DNA of 43,190 bases, from assembly GCA_018433525.1 (NCBI GenBank), contig JAHDRA010000017.1, positions 1 to 43,190 of the forward strand, given 5' to 3'. This document shows, one piece after another, positions 33,023 through 41,635 of this stretch. Both the position numbers and the translations under genes were made by a program. The notes below the pieces were generated by a model that made no database searches, was not told where the DNA came from, and saw nothing but the letters and a program-made list of their open reading frames with translations. Source of the stretch: Paludibacteraceae bacterium (GTDB lineage Bacteria > Bacteroidota > Bacteroidia > Bacteroidales > Paludibacteraceae). Each line of letters opens with the position of its first letter. Positions within the stretch are counted from its first letter, which is position 1.

Positions 33023-34153
33023 TTATTTTATCAACACTTCTAATGGAGAACGATAACTTTGTGCAAAAAGATTTACTGCATTTATCCAGTCGTTGTCCGT
33101 TGGAAAGCCCCATTTGTTCCAACCTCCGCCAAAAAAATAGACAAAAGTATTTCCCGGTTGATATTCGGAAATAAGCAGAGCGTGATTGTTTTTAATTATT
33201 GCTTTCGTAATTGGAGCCGGTACAAAAATTCCAACGTAATTTCTGCCTGAAGGAACTTTTGCATCCGAAACGGCATCTTCACAATAAGCTGCTGTTCCTT
33301 CTTCTTGGTTCATAGAGAGTTTACCGGTATTTTCATGGAGAAATATTCCGGCTGCCAATGGTAAGGACTGTTGATAGCCGGTAAAGGTAACTTCGGCTTT
33401 ATTTAGCAACGTTCCCGCACTGACGGTAATAGTTAATTGTTCTTTGTAGAATTTGTCTCCAACCTTTATTGAATCGTAAAATAAAGAGAATTTCGATTGA
33501 AGCGGCCCAACATAATGAACTTTGTAACTGTTGAAATAATTCCCAATCCAAAGAGAATCGTTCCAAAAAGGAGCAATGCCGCCAGCCCCCAATGTGTGCC
33601 CAACTTTGTAGCAGTCCAGTCCTTTCCCATGATCAATATGGTAGGATTGACCTTTTTGAAGTTCATTAAAGTAAAATGTATCAACAATGAGTTCTTTGGT
33701 ACGTTTTAGCCATAAATCTACTCCGTTGCTTGGATTTTCTCCAGCCAAAGCCGGCCCGTACATTCGATAGGCTGCCAAGTCGTTTTCCCATGCAAAATCA
33801 TCTTTTCTTTCCGGTACAAAGCGAGCAAAAGTCTTTGGTTCTACAGGCGAAGGATTTCCTTTTTTCAAGTGATAGGCAACTTTTTTGTTTGCAGGGACAG
33901 CAGCCTGAAAAATAAATGTTTCAAGATTTCCATTCTCATTTTTAACCAATTGGTAAGCAATTTCCTGATTGTGATTGTTCTTTAAAATCCATTTGTCGCT
34001 TTCTTCAAACAGTTGCAAAAATTCTTTGTCATTTATTTGAATTATTTCGTCGTTTCGATCAAATGAACCCGTATTGGAAATTTCAATTGTTTTTATTGAA
34101 GACGAACAACCGGCCATGAGTACAGTAGCCAGATAGAGGAATATTTTTTTCAT
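33023..34153 (-). CDS. DUF4861 family lipoprotein
   Basis: 376 residues with a lipoprotein signal peptide (LATVLMAGCSSS, Cys16), so membrane-anchored, possibly surface-exposed. The rest is a beta-rich, Trp/Tyr-rich domain matching DUF4861, with GENPSNGVDLWLKRTKELIV, HIDHGKGLDCYKVGHTLGAGG and FFGGGWNKWGFP as notable segments. The family is common in polysaccharide utilisation regions of Bacteroidetes; activity is unknown to me. It is third in the minus-strand run kduI-kduD-DUF4861 (74-bp gap), which points to uronic-acid-containing glycans such as pectin. Confidence 0.85.
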   Translation of the reverse strand: MKKIFLYLATVLMAGCSSSIKTIEISNTGSFDRNDEIIQINDKEFLQLFEESDKWILKNNHNQEIAYQLVKNENGNLETFIFQAAVPANKKVAYHLKKGNPSPVEPKTFARFVPERKDDFAWENDLAAYRMYGPALAGENPSNGVDLWLKRTKELIVDTFYFNELQKGQSYHIDHGKGLDCYKVGHTLGAGGIAPFWNDSLWIGNYFNSYKVHYVGPLQSKFSLFYDSIKVGDKFYKEQLTITVSAGTLLNKAEVTFTGYQQSLPLAAGIFLHENTGKLSMNQEEGTAAYCEDAVSDAKVPSGRNYVGIFVPAPITKAIIKNNHALLISEYQPGNTFVYFFGGGWNKWGFPTDNDWINAVNLFAQSYRSPLEVLIK

Positions 34154-34227
34154 GATCTAAAAGAATTGGAGTCAATTATTTTTCCTGTACGGAAATTTAA
34201 TTGACTCGTTGAAAAATCTTTGTTTAA

Positions 34228-35007
34228 TTAAGAAGGTTGTTTTCCCAAATAAGCCAAAATTCCACCATCTACATACAGAATATGCCCATTTACAAAATCG
34301 GAAGCGCTGGAAGCCAGAAAAACAGCAGGTCCCTGCAAATCTTCAGGAGTTCCCCAACGTCCGGCAGGCGTGCGGGTAACAATAAATGTATTGAAAGGAT
34401 GCCCTTCTTCGCGCAAAGGAGCCGTTTGAGGAGTTGAGATATAACCCGGCCCGATTCCGTTTACCTGGATATTGAAAGCTCCCCATTCACATGCCAAATT
34501 TTTTGTAAGCATTTTCAGTCCACCTTTTGCAGCAGCATAAGCCGAAACGGTTTCACGACCCAATTCGCTCATCATGGAACAGATATTGATAATTTTTCCG
34601 CCGCCTTTGGCTATCATACCCGGAGCGACGGCTTTTGAAACAATAAAAGGACCGTTCAAATCAATATCCACCACTTGTTTAAAATCTTTGGCGCTCATTT
34701 CCAATGCTGGAATTCGCTTAATGATACCGGCATTGTTTACCAGAATATCTATGGTTCCGACTTCTTTGGTGATTTTGGCAATGGCTTCTGTTACTGCTTC
34801 TTCGTCCGTAACATCAAAAACGTAACCATGTGCATCAATGCCATCGGCTTTGTAACTGGCCAGTCCCATGTCAACTTTTTCCTGATTGATATCGTTGAAA
34901 ACTATTACTGCTCCGGCAGCATGAAAAGCTTTTGCAATGGCATATCCAATGCCGTAGGATGCTCCTGTAATCAGAGCAATTTTTCCTTTTAAATCGAATT
35001 GATTCAT
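34228..35007 (-). CDS. kduD: 2-dehydro-3-deoxy-D-gluconate 5-dehydrogenase (SDR)
   Basis: A 259-residue classical short-chain dehydrogenase/reductase. Cofactor motif TGASYGIG (14-21), NNAG (91-94), catalytic Ser144, Tyr157 and Lys161 (YAAAK). In the KDU pathway KduD reduces 2,5-diketo-3-deoxygluconate to KDG with NADH. Close relatives are annotated gluconate 5-dehydrogenase, which the sequence alone cannot exclude. Its place 79 bases after kduI decides for KduD. Confidence 0.9.
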   Translation of the reverse strand: MNQFDLKGKIALITGASYGIGYAIAKAFHAAGAVIVFNDINQEKVDMGLASYKADGIDAHGYVFDVTDEEAVTEAIAKITKEVGTIDILVNNAGIIKRIPALEMSAKDFKQVVDIDLNGPFIVSKAVAPGMIAKGGGKIINICSMMSELGRETVSAYAAAKGGLKMLTKNLACEWGAFNIQVNGIGPGYISTPQTAPLREEGHPFNTFIVTRTPAGRWGTPEDLQGPAVFLASSASDFVNGHILYVDGGILAYLGKQPS

Positions 35008-35086
35008 GTCTTTTAATTGTTATTTTGATTCGTTGATAATTTATTGATTTTCATGTAAATAATTAAATATTAATCGAATTTAAATA

Positions 35087-35929
35087 TTATTTCAGATCGG
35101 TTTTTTTGTAAAAATCCTGATCATCATAATCCAAATTTTCACCTGCCATTCCCCAAATAAAAGTATAATTGCTTGTAGCAGCAGCCGAATGGATGGACCA
35201 TTGCGGAGAAATGACAGCCTGATCGTTTTTCATCCAGATATGGCGGGTTTCCTCGGGTTCGCCCATAAAATGACAAACAGCTTGATCATCAGGCAACTCA
35301 AAATAAAAATAGGCTTCCATTCTACGACTGTGAGTATGGGCAGGCATGGTATTCCAAACACTTCCCGGCTCAAGTTCGGTCATTCCCATTTGCAGTTGGC
35401 AGGTTTCCAGAACCTGAGAAACCATCATTCTGTTGATAAACCGATGATTGGAGCCTTCTAAACTCCCCATTTCCAAAATTACCGCATTCTCTTTTGTGAT
35501 TTTTCTGGTGGGGCAGGCTTTATGAGCTGTAGCTGAATTAAAGTAAAATTTTGCGGGATTGGAACCATCAACGCTTTCAAAAGTAACTTTTCTGTTCCCT
35601 CTGCCAATGTACAAAGCTTCCTTATAATCCAATTCATAACTTGTCTCGTCAACAGTGATACATCCTTTTCCACCAACATTGAAAATGCCAATTTCTCTCC
35701 GTTCAAGGAAAAAATCGGATTTTAAAGGATCAATCGATTCCAATGTAAGTACTTCGGCAACAGGCATGGCACCGCCCACCAACATCCTGTCGAACAGGGA
35801 GTAAACCATATTGACCTCGTTTATGGTGAAAATTCTTTCAACCAAAAATTCTTTCCTTAGTCGTGAGGTGTCGTAATTTTTTGCATCTTGTGGATGAGAA
35901 GCATACCGAATTTCATAATTAGTTTTCAT
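35087..35929 (-). CDS. kduI: 5-dehydro-4-deoxy-D-glucuronate isomerase
   Basis: A 280-residue cupin enzyme that isomerises the 4-deoxy-5-ketouronate formed from unsaturated uronates after pectin or glycosaminoglycan lyase action. Metal ligands His198, His200, Glu205 (in MPAHTHSRRMEAYFYFE) and His247 (WSIHSA) are present, each two residues after the E. coli KduI positions. It is the first gene of the kduI-kduD-DUF4861 unit. A 12-bp palindrome lies 37 bases upstream of the start, and a minus-strand TAACTTTG at 36156-36163 is a possible -7 box. Confidence 0.95.
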   Translation of the reverse strand: MKTNYEIRYASHPQDAKNYDTSRLRKEFLVERIFTINEVNMVYSLFDRMLVGGAMPVAEVLTLESIDPLKSDFFLERREIGIFNVGGKGCITVDETSYELDYKEALYIGRGNRKVTFESVDGSNPAKFYFNSATAHKACPTRKITKENAVILEMGSLEGSNHRFINRMMVSQVLETCQLQMGMTELEPGSVWNTMPAHTHSRRMEAYFYFELPDDQAVCHFMGEPEETRHIWMKNDQAVISPQWSIHSAAATSNYTFIWGMAGENLDYDDQDFYKKTDLK

Positions 35930-35963
35930 AATTAATTTTTTTGAATGTTATTTGTAATTTTTA

Positions 35964-35979
35964 TGTGTGCATGCACATA
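35964..35979 (-). promoter_or_regulatory. Palindrome upstream of kduI, possible operator
   Basis: TGTGCATGCACA (35966-35977) is a perfect 12-bp palindrome, with one more symmetric pair one base further out. It is 37 bases before the kduI start. It could be a repressor site or a leader hairpin. No cognate regulator is encoded nearby. Confidence 0.5.
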
Positions 35980-36213
35980 AAACATTGTATGATATACGTT
36001 TTAATTTTTGATTTTCATTTTTAGTTCAACGAAATTTTGTTGATTGAGAAAATTTCATTGTAGTTTCCCGATAAACCAACTTTTAGTTTAACTCTCAGTA
36101 AATTAAACTATTATGACTAAAAAATAAAAAGTAAAATAATTTTCGTTTGAATAAACAAAGTTACAAAAATTTTCGAGACCAGAGAATTTCAAGTTCCATG
36201 AATTTAATGCTGT

Positions 36214-36843
36214 TTATTTTACCTGCCACAACCAGCCTAAATTAACGGAAAAATTTATATTGTTGGAACTGTCAAAAAAATCTGTTTTATTGTTGGAAAA
36301 AATATCGCTCAAGCTGTAATTGGCTCGAGCATCAAGCTGCAAAACGTTTTTTCTGATTCTGAACATAAATCCCAATCCTCCACAAATGCCGTAATCGAAA
36401 GGATTTTCAATGGATTTGACATGTTGGACTTTTTCAGAAGAAACGGTTTCGTTTTTTAAAACATTTTCCGTAAGTAAATAACTGATTTTAGGGCCAATAT
36501 TGAAAAAAAATCTTGATTTATTGCCAAAATAAATATGCGTCATAAATGGAAGTTCAATATAATTCAGCCGGCGACTGTAAATTGAATCGGTTTCTTTCCA
36601 TCCACGTTGAAAAAAGTTCAATTCAACCTGTAAACCTACATTTTTTTCGGTGATATGCCGGAATATCAATCCTCCATTATAACCAAGCAGCATGCCCTGA
36701 TTGACCGATGGCGAAAAATTGATCATGGAAGCAGATATTCCCTGAGTGGTTCCAAAATAAATTTCCGGTTTTTCAGAGCTGGGTTGTGCGAATAAATTGG
36801 CAGAAAATAAAAAAATACAAAGGAAAATGGATATTTTGCGCAT
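36214..36843 (-). CDS. Outer-membrane beta-barrel protein, PorT-like family
   Basis: 209 residues with a signal peptide (MRKISIFLCIFLFSANLFAQ) and an eight-stranded-barrel pattern: YFGTTQGISASMINFSP, LGYNGGLIFRHITEKNVGLQ, YIELPFMTHIYFG, FFNIGPKISYLL, and a C-terminal strand ending in NLGWLWQVK. This is the outer-membrane beta-barrel family 2 (PorT-like) of Bacteroidetes. It may belong to the type IX machinery, but many paralogues do not. The frame opens further upstream to 36948, overlapping the LysM gene; the ATG at 36843 gives the signal peptide and a 4-base spacing from the LysM stop, so it is chosen. Confidence 0.85.
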   Translation of the reverse strand: MRKISIFLCIFLFSANLFAQPSSEKPEIYFGTTQGISASMINFSPSVNQGMLLGYNGGLIFRHITEKNVGLQVELNFFQRGWKETDSIYSRRLNYIELPFMTHIYFGNKSRFFFNIGPKISYLLTENVLKNETVSSEKVQHVKSIENPFDYGICGGLGFMFRIRKNVLQLDARANYSLSDIFSNNKTDFFDSSNNINFSVNLGWLWQVK

Positions 36844-36847
36844 GACA

Positions 36848-38785
36848 TTATTTGGCTTTTCGTTCTCCCATATAAAGTTTGTCGTTGATATAACCGGAAA
36901 ATTCCGATTGTTTTTTGAAATGAAAATCTGATTGTATTCCTTCATCAAAAGTTATTTCCTTCAACTTTTTAGTAAGATTATTTTCGTAATTTTTCAAAAT
37001 GGGAATAAAACAGTTCAACAAATCGTATCCGAGCAAATCATAACGTGGTCTTTCACTTTCTACTTCCCATTCAAAGAACTGATGAAATGTTTTTTGGTAT
37101 TCTTCAAGAGCGGAAGCATCGATTTCAGGTTTAAAAGGAGACACATAAATTCTGTCAAACCTTTCTATATATTGATTTTCCCAGCCATATTCCTGATAAA
37201 GCGTCATATCGAACTCATCAATATAAACATAGAATTCTTTCAAAAATGGGGTAATTAGGCTTGAATTATCTGTATTGAAAAAGAGAAGATTTTTTTGATT
37301 TCTTTTTAAAACTTCAGGAATACTTTGATTTTTGTTAGAAGAAGAAAAATTAAATTCGTTAAACTTATGACGTTCTTTCAACAGCCTGTTTTTCAATCTT
37401 TCCATAAACAGATTCCCTTCATCAAGAATGCTGATGCCCGGTAGATTCACAAAAACAATATTAGCATTGCGATAAGTTTTCTGAATAATTTTATCTACAA
37501 GAAAATCTATCTCTATTTGAGTATCGTTGGGATTGAATTGAAAAAGATACGGATTAATGCCTATTTCATACACTTTTGAAGAAAAAGGAATAAGAACGTT
37601 TATTTTGTTTTCTTTTGCAAAATCACTTATCAACGAAATTTGATTGCTGTAAGCAGGTCCAACAATCAAATCAACACTTTTCATTTCTGGTTTTGCTAAA
37701 ATTTCTTTCAATTTTTCGTCCGATTTTTCGGTATCGAAAGTGAAAATTTCCAATGAATAATTATTCTCTTTGGCCTTTTTTATTGCCAGTAAGCTGCCGG
37801 CATAAAAATCTCTAAAGCGTCCGTTTGCATTTTGCTGAGAAGGAGTGTCAAGATTAAAAGGCAACAAAAAAGCTATTTTGATATTATTTTCAGTAGAAAT
37901 GGCCGTAGCAATTTCAGGATTTTCAATATCCTGCAATGCAGAGTCCATTTCATTGTTATTCAGATTTGTTGATGGTATCGAATCTTTTTTCAAAATAGAA
38001 GTCGGAATCGTTAGTTCCGTGCCGATTTTCAGTACGGGAAAGGCATCCGGATTTAGCTTCAAAATATCATCAATTGTAACATTATACGTTCTGCTGATAG
38101 AAAATAAGGTTTCATTGGGTTTTACCAAATGTTTGATAGACTGAGGTTTATCTTTTGATGGAAGCTGCTTTTCGTTCAATTCCTTTTTTCCACTTGGAGT
38201 AATCACTTCAACTAAGTCTCCTTTTATTTCTGTCTCATTTTTTGTTGTTTGGGTTTTATATGGAATAAAAAGGACGTCTCCTTCCCTAAGAATATTTTTA
38301 GATTGTGGATTATATTGGATTATTTCCTCTTCACTGACATTGTATTTTTTACTGATACCGAAAAGTGTTTGATTTTTTTCAACCTTATGTTGGATAAATA
38401 AAGTTGTTGTAGAAGTGGAATTGTCTGCTTGCTGATGAAGATTTTTTTGATTTTCTTCAAAAGATTTTTCTTGCAGTAATGAAAGCTCATTTTTCAATCT
38501 CTGGCTTGCATCCTCATTTTCCTGTATATTTTTTTGTATTGGAATCAAAATTTTTTGCCCTGATTTTAGTCCTTTTTGTATTTCAGGATTAACTTTGCTA
38601 ATTTCTTCAGGGGCAATGCCGAATTTGCGACTTATGGCATACAAACCATCTCCCGATTGCACCGTGTACACATAATATTCAATACCATTCACTTTTTTAA
38701 TAGGGTAGGAGTTGGTTTGTTCCATTGAAAAACCCGTAAGCGACAATATGATTACAGTCAGCAAACAGAAGATGTTTTTTTTCAT
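36848..38785 (-). CDS. LysM-repeat protein with periplasmic-binding-like domain
   Basis: 645 residues. Signal peptide about 1-20. Three LysM peptidoglycan-binding repeats lie at about 38-83 (YTVQSGDGLYAISRKFG), 132-178 (HKVEKNQTLFGISKKYN) and 213-262 (HLVKPNETLFSISRTYN). Then comes a type-1 periplasmic-binding fold (about 297-630) with IKIAFLLPFNLD, DLIVGPAYSNQISLISDFA and VLIPFSSK. The combination suggests a wall-tethered receptor or scaffold rather than a transporter subunit; ligand unknown. A minus-strand TATTTTTG (38862-38869) is a possible -7 box. The outer-membrane barrel gene follows after four bases, so the two probably act together at the outer membrane/peptidoglycan interface. Confidence 0.88.
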   Translation of the reverse strand: MKKNIFCLLTVIILSLTGFSMEQTNSYPIKKVNGIEYYVYTVQSGDGLYAISRKFGIAPEEISKVNPEIQKGLKSGQKILIPIQKNIQENEDASQRLKNELSLLQEKSFEENQKNLHQQADNSTSTTTLFIQHKVEKNQTLFGISKKYNVSEEEIIQYNPQSKNILREGDVLFIPYKTQTTKNETEIKGDLVEVITPSGKKELNEKQLPSKDKPQSIKHLVKPNETLFSISRTYNVTIDDILKLNPDAFPVLKIGTELTIPTSILKKDSIPSTNLNNNEMDSALQDIENPEIATAISTENNIKIAFLLPFNLDTPSQQNANGRFRDFYAGSLLAIKKAKENNYSLEIFTFDTEKSDEKLKEILAKPEMKSVDLIVGPAYSNQISLISDFAKENKINVLIPFSSKVYEIGINPYLFQFNPNDTQIEIDFLVDKIIQKTYRNANIVFVNLPGISILDEGNLFMERLKNRLLKERHKFNEFNFSSSNKNQSIPEVLKRNQKNLLFFNTDNSSLITPFLKEFYVYIDEFDMTLYQEYGWENQYIERFDRIYVSPFKPEIDASALEEYQKTFHQFFEWEVESERPRYDLLGYDLLNCFIPILKNYENNLTKKLKEITFDEGIQSDFHFKKQSEFSGYINDKLYMGERKAK

Positions 38786-38916
38786 TTGATGGATATTTGG
38801 AGAAAAATACTTGTTTTATGACAATTGATAAAGTTTCTATGAATCCGGCTGCTAAACCTTGCAAAAATATAAAAAATTAATGAAAAGAGGAAAGCAGGCA
38901 ATAAATCAAAGGTTTT

Positions 38917-38946
38917 TTTGTTTTTGAAAAGAAAAATGTACCTTTG
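38917..38946 (+). promoter_or_regulatory. Bacteroidetes-type promoter of the T9SS cargo gene
   Basis: TTTG (38917-38920) and TACCTTTG (38939-38946) are 18 bases apart; transcription would start near 38953, about 30 bases before the ATG at 38982. Confidence 0.65.
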
Positions 38947-38981
38947 CTAAACTGTAAATCTGACGTTATCATTCAGGTTAT

Positions 38982-40229
38982 ATGAAAAAACTTACGATTT
39001 CCTTTTGTTTCTATCTTATTGCTTTATCCGTTTCGGCTCAACTTGTTGCAACAGATAAATATGCTGTTTATCAGAATTTTACAGGTGTCGATTATCTCTT
39101 CGTTTTTAATGGAATTTTACCCGGAACCGAAATACGCTTTACAGGAAGTGGTGATAATGTGAAGTGGTACAGATTTTCTGACACGACAACACCATACAGT
39201 ACTTTACCCTATATATTTCCTGAAGATGCAAGCGGATATATTTTGGATGTCGATGGTCATCAAACTTCTGTCTGGGTGATTGATTACCAAAATTATTTGC
39301 CCGTTTTTCATACGCTCGCTTCTGACGAATCGAGCGATAATCGGTGCAACGAGTTAACTTTATTGCTCGATGCTAATGTGCCTGAACTGTATTACTATAC
39401 CTTATCGGGCATTCGTAGAAAAATTAATAGAAATTTCACGCTTAGTTACCAAACTTTGGAATGGGACAATGAATGGAAAACAGTCGAAAGAACAAAAAAA
39501 GTTACTCTTCCGGTTGCGGAGATTACCGTGCCGGCTCCTTTGTGCAACACCCAATTTTCTTTGCAGGGTGATCAGTTTGTATCCGAACCATCATTAAGCC
39601 TTCAGCCGGTCGGAATAGTTTCATCTTCTTACACTGCCACTGCTTTGGAGTGTCATATAAAAACCTCTACCACAGCACGTACAGAAAAAAATGAAGATGA
39701 GCGTCCAACTTCAGATGCTTTGAGCGGTTCAGCTCCATTGGAAATGCTTTTCAATGCCGAAGTCAACAATGCAGGAACCATTTTTTACAAATGGGATATT
39801 TATAAAGACAATCAGTTGCTTGTTTCCCGTTCCGATAAAGAACATCGTTATACTTTCACAGAGGCCGGCACTTATAATGTTAAGCTGACAGTAAACAATG
39901 ATTTTTGTTCATCATCCGATTCGGTATCGATTTCAGTCAGTACTTCAGATCTTCAAGTTCCAAATGTGTTTACTCCCAATGGAGATGGAATCAACGACGA
40001 ATTCAGGGTGGCTTATAAATCACTGATTAGTTTTGATGCGCGTATATACAATCGATGGGGAAGAATGGTTTATCATTGGAACGATCCACAAAAAGGTTGG
40101 GATGGAACCATAGGAGGGAAAAAAGCGCCTGTCGGAGCTTATTTCTATGTGATAAAAGCTGTTGGTGCCGATGGCATTAAATATTCCAAAAAAGGCGACA
40201 TTAATTTGTTGAGAGGAAGAGAAAATTAA
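38982..40229 (+). CDS. Secreted protein with PKD domain and type-B C-terminal sorting domain
   Basis: 415 residues. Signal peptide about 1-20 (ALSVSAQ). A N-terminal beta-rich region of unknown function (to about 230) is followed by a low-complexity link, a PKD-like domain (about 240-320, ending YTFTEAGTYNVKLTVNNDFC), then the gliding-motility/CHU_C type-B sorting domain (about 325-415) with PNVFTPNGDGINDEF, YNRWGRMVYHW, GWDGTIGGKKAPVGAYFYVI and KKGDINLLR. Type-B domains route proteins through the type IX secretion system to the cell surface or medium. PorQ at 8168 belongs to the same system. The function of the passenger is unknown. Confidence 0.88.
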   Translation: MKKLTISFCFYLIALSVSAQLVATDKYAVYQNFTGVDYLFVFNGILPGTEIRFTGSGDNVKWYRFSDTTTPYSTLPYIFPEDASGYILDVDGHQTSVWVIDYQNYLPVFHTLASDESSDNRCNELTLLLDANVPELYYYTLSGIRRKINRNFTLSYQTLEWDNEWKTVERTKKVTLPVAEITVPAPLCNTQFSLQGDQFVSEPSLSLQPVGIVSSSYTATALECHIKTSTTARTEKNEDERPTSDALSGSAPLEMLFNAEVNNAGTIFYKWDIYKDNQLLVSRSDKEHRYTFTEAGTYNVKLTVNNDFCSSSDSVSISVSTSDLQVPNVFTPNGDGINDEFRVAYKSLISFDARIYNRWGRMVYHWNDPQKGWDGTIGGKKAPVGAYFYVIKAVGADGIKYSKKGDINLLRGREN

Positions 40230-40238
40230 AATTTAAAC

Positions 40239-40268
40239 TTTTCCGTTCTCCAAAAAATAATCGGAAAA
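40239..40268. terminator. Possible shared terminator between convergent genes
   Basis: TTTTCCG (40239-40245) pairs with CGGAAAA (40262-40268) around a 16-base loop, between the cargo gene and convergent menG. The short stem and long loop make it weak. Confidence 0.35.
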
Positions 40269-40301
40269 ATTCTTGAATTGTCCTTTTCAACCATCAATTT
40301 T

Positions 40302-41069
40302 TTAATGGGTTGGTTTTTCCATCAAATACATACTGCAAACACCAAAAGTAAATTTTTTGTACTCAACCAATTCAAAACCATTGTTTTGAAGAATTTCAAT
40401 CATTTCCTTTCCTTTGGGGAAAGCGTGCATGGAAGAGGTGAGGTAGCGATAGGCATTTTGGTCGGAAGAAAGATATTTTGCAGTTTGGTGGACAAAAAGT
40501 TTGATGTAAAGTTGGTATCCTTTCATCAACCAGCCTTTTTGAGGTTCATTCAGTTCAAGTATCAATAAATGACCTCCCGGTTTCAGCACACGAAAAATTT
40601 GATGCAAGCTTTCTTCCAATTTTTCAAAATTTCGTACCCCAAAAGCTATGGTTACGGCGTCAAAAGAGTTGTCGTCAAAATTGAGTTGAGCGCAGTCCAT
40701 CACCTTCAGTTTTATTTTATCCGAAAGTTGGGCATGTTCAATTTTTTCTTTGCCTATTTCAAGCATTTTGGGAGAAATATCTATCCCTGTAACTTTATCG
40801 GGATTCAGCAACCGAAAAGCCTTGATACACATATCGGCAGTTCCTGCAGCCACATCAAGAATATGCTTGGGGCGGAAGCGCTTTAGTGTACTTAATGCAC
40901 GTTTTCTCCATAATTTTGCAAAACCCCACGACATCAAATCGTTAAATTTATCGTACTGGGCAGCTATGGTGTCGAACATGCGCACCAATTGTTCTGTTTT
41001 TCCTTCTTTTTCGTTGTATGGTTTTACTTCCTGAAAAGTATATTGGCTTGTGGTTTTTTCTTTATTCAT
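40302..41069 (-). CDS. menG: Demethylmenaquinone methyltransferase
   Basis: 255 residues of the UbiE/MenG methyltransferase family. Motifs are FDTIAAQYDKFNDLMSWG at the start (the UbiE signature), ILDVAAGTADMCI (SAM-binding), GIDISPKMLEIG, ITIAFGVRNFE-like VTIAFGVRNFEKLEES, and FRVLKPGGHLLILEL. It methylates demethylmenaquinone, the product of MenA (encoded at 19572), so here it serves menaquinone rather than ubiquinone. A good minus-strand promoter lies at 41089-41118, giving a leader of only about 13 bases. Confidence 0.93.
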   Translation of the reverse strand: MNKEKTTSQYTFQEVKPYNEKEGKTEQLVRMFDTIAAQYDKFNDLMSWGFAKLWRKRALSTLKRFRPKHILDVAAGTADMCIKAFRLLNPDKVTGIDISPKMLEIGKEKIEHAQLSDKIKLKVMDCAQLNFDDNSFDAVTIAFGVRNFEKLEESLHQIFRVLKPGGHLLILELNEPQKGWLMKGYQLYIKLFVHQTAKYLSSDQNAYRYLTSSMHAFPKGKEMIEILQNNGFELVEYKKFTFGVCSMYLMEKPTH

Positions 41070-41088
41070 TTGATTTGTAATTTGTTTG

Positions 41089-41118
41089 CAAAATTAATTA
41101 CAAATTTCGGTAATCAAA
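41089..41118 (-). promoter_or_regulatory. Bacteroidetes-type promoter of menG
   Basis: On the minus strand TTTG (41118-41115) and TAATTTTG (41096-41089) are 18 bases apart, 20 bases before the menG ATG. Confidence 0.65.
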
Positions 41119-41226
41119 GCATTTCATTTTATCAAAAAAAGAACCAAAGAAATTTTACTTATCTATGAATCTATCAGTTTCTTAAAAGTAAAATTTAAAT
41201 TTTCGTGAAAAGTTGATGAAAAAAAT

Positions 41227-41256
41227 TTTGTATTTTGACCTTATTTTGTAATTTTG
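41227..41256 (+). promoter_or_regulatory. Promoter of the cobalamin-riboswitch transcript
   Basis: TTTG (41227-41230) and TAATTTTG (41249-41256) with an 18-base spacer. The expected transcription start, near 41263, coincides with the first bases of the riboswitch. Confidence 0.7.
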
Positions 41257-41261
41257 CAATC

Positions 41262-41459
41262 GATTATTGGTGTTTATTTTTTGTTCTGAAAAGTAAACAA
41301 AAGGGAATCCGGTGAAAATCCGGAACAGTACCCGCTGCTGTAAGCTCCTTTATAACGTACTGAACCATACTTTGGCCACTTTTTCCACAAAAAGAATCTA
41401 TTTTGGGAAATGGGAAGGCGTTCAGATACGGAAGCAAGTCAGAAGACCTGCCAATATCA
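41262..41459 (+). promoter_or_regulatory. Cobalamin (B12) riboswitch
   Basis: The conserved core is clear: GGGAATCCGGTGAAAATCCG from 41303, then GGAACAGTACCCGCTGCTGTA, and the B12 box AGTCAGAAGACCTGCCA at about 41437-41453. TATTGG near 41265-41270 can pair with CCAATA at 41451-41456 to close the outer stem. With B12 bound, such elements normally shut expression. The first downstream gene is the DUF4465 lipoprotein at 41636, after a further 176-base leader that could hold the expression platform; no terminator hairpin is seen there, so translational control is more likely. Confidence 0.93.
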
Positions 41460-41635
41460 TTTTTGCTTTTTTGCTTTCGGGAATAAATGGCAAAGAAAGT
41501 CGAAACATATCTCCCTGATTGAGAATATATTTTTTCATCTGATGTGTTTTTCTTCTTTTTTATTTTCATGAATTTTCCTTAACAAATTTAGCAAGTTTTT
41601 GTAGTCGAATTGTTTAATTTTAAAATGGAATAAAA

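Noticed and set aside
36844..36948. Upstream extension of the outer-membrane barrel gene
   Set aside because: It would place 35 residues ahead of an evident signal peptide and overlap the LysM gene; the ATG at 36843 fits better.
41264..41569. Minus-strand frame over the cobalamin riboswitch
   Set aside because: It is antisense to a conserved RNA element; its open frame is accidental.
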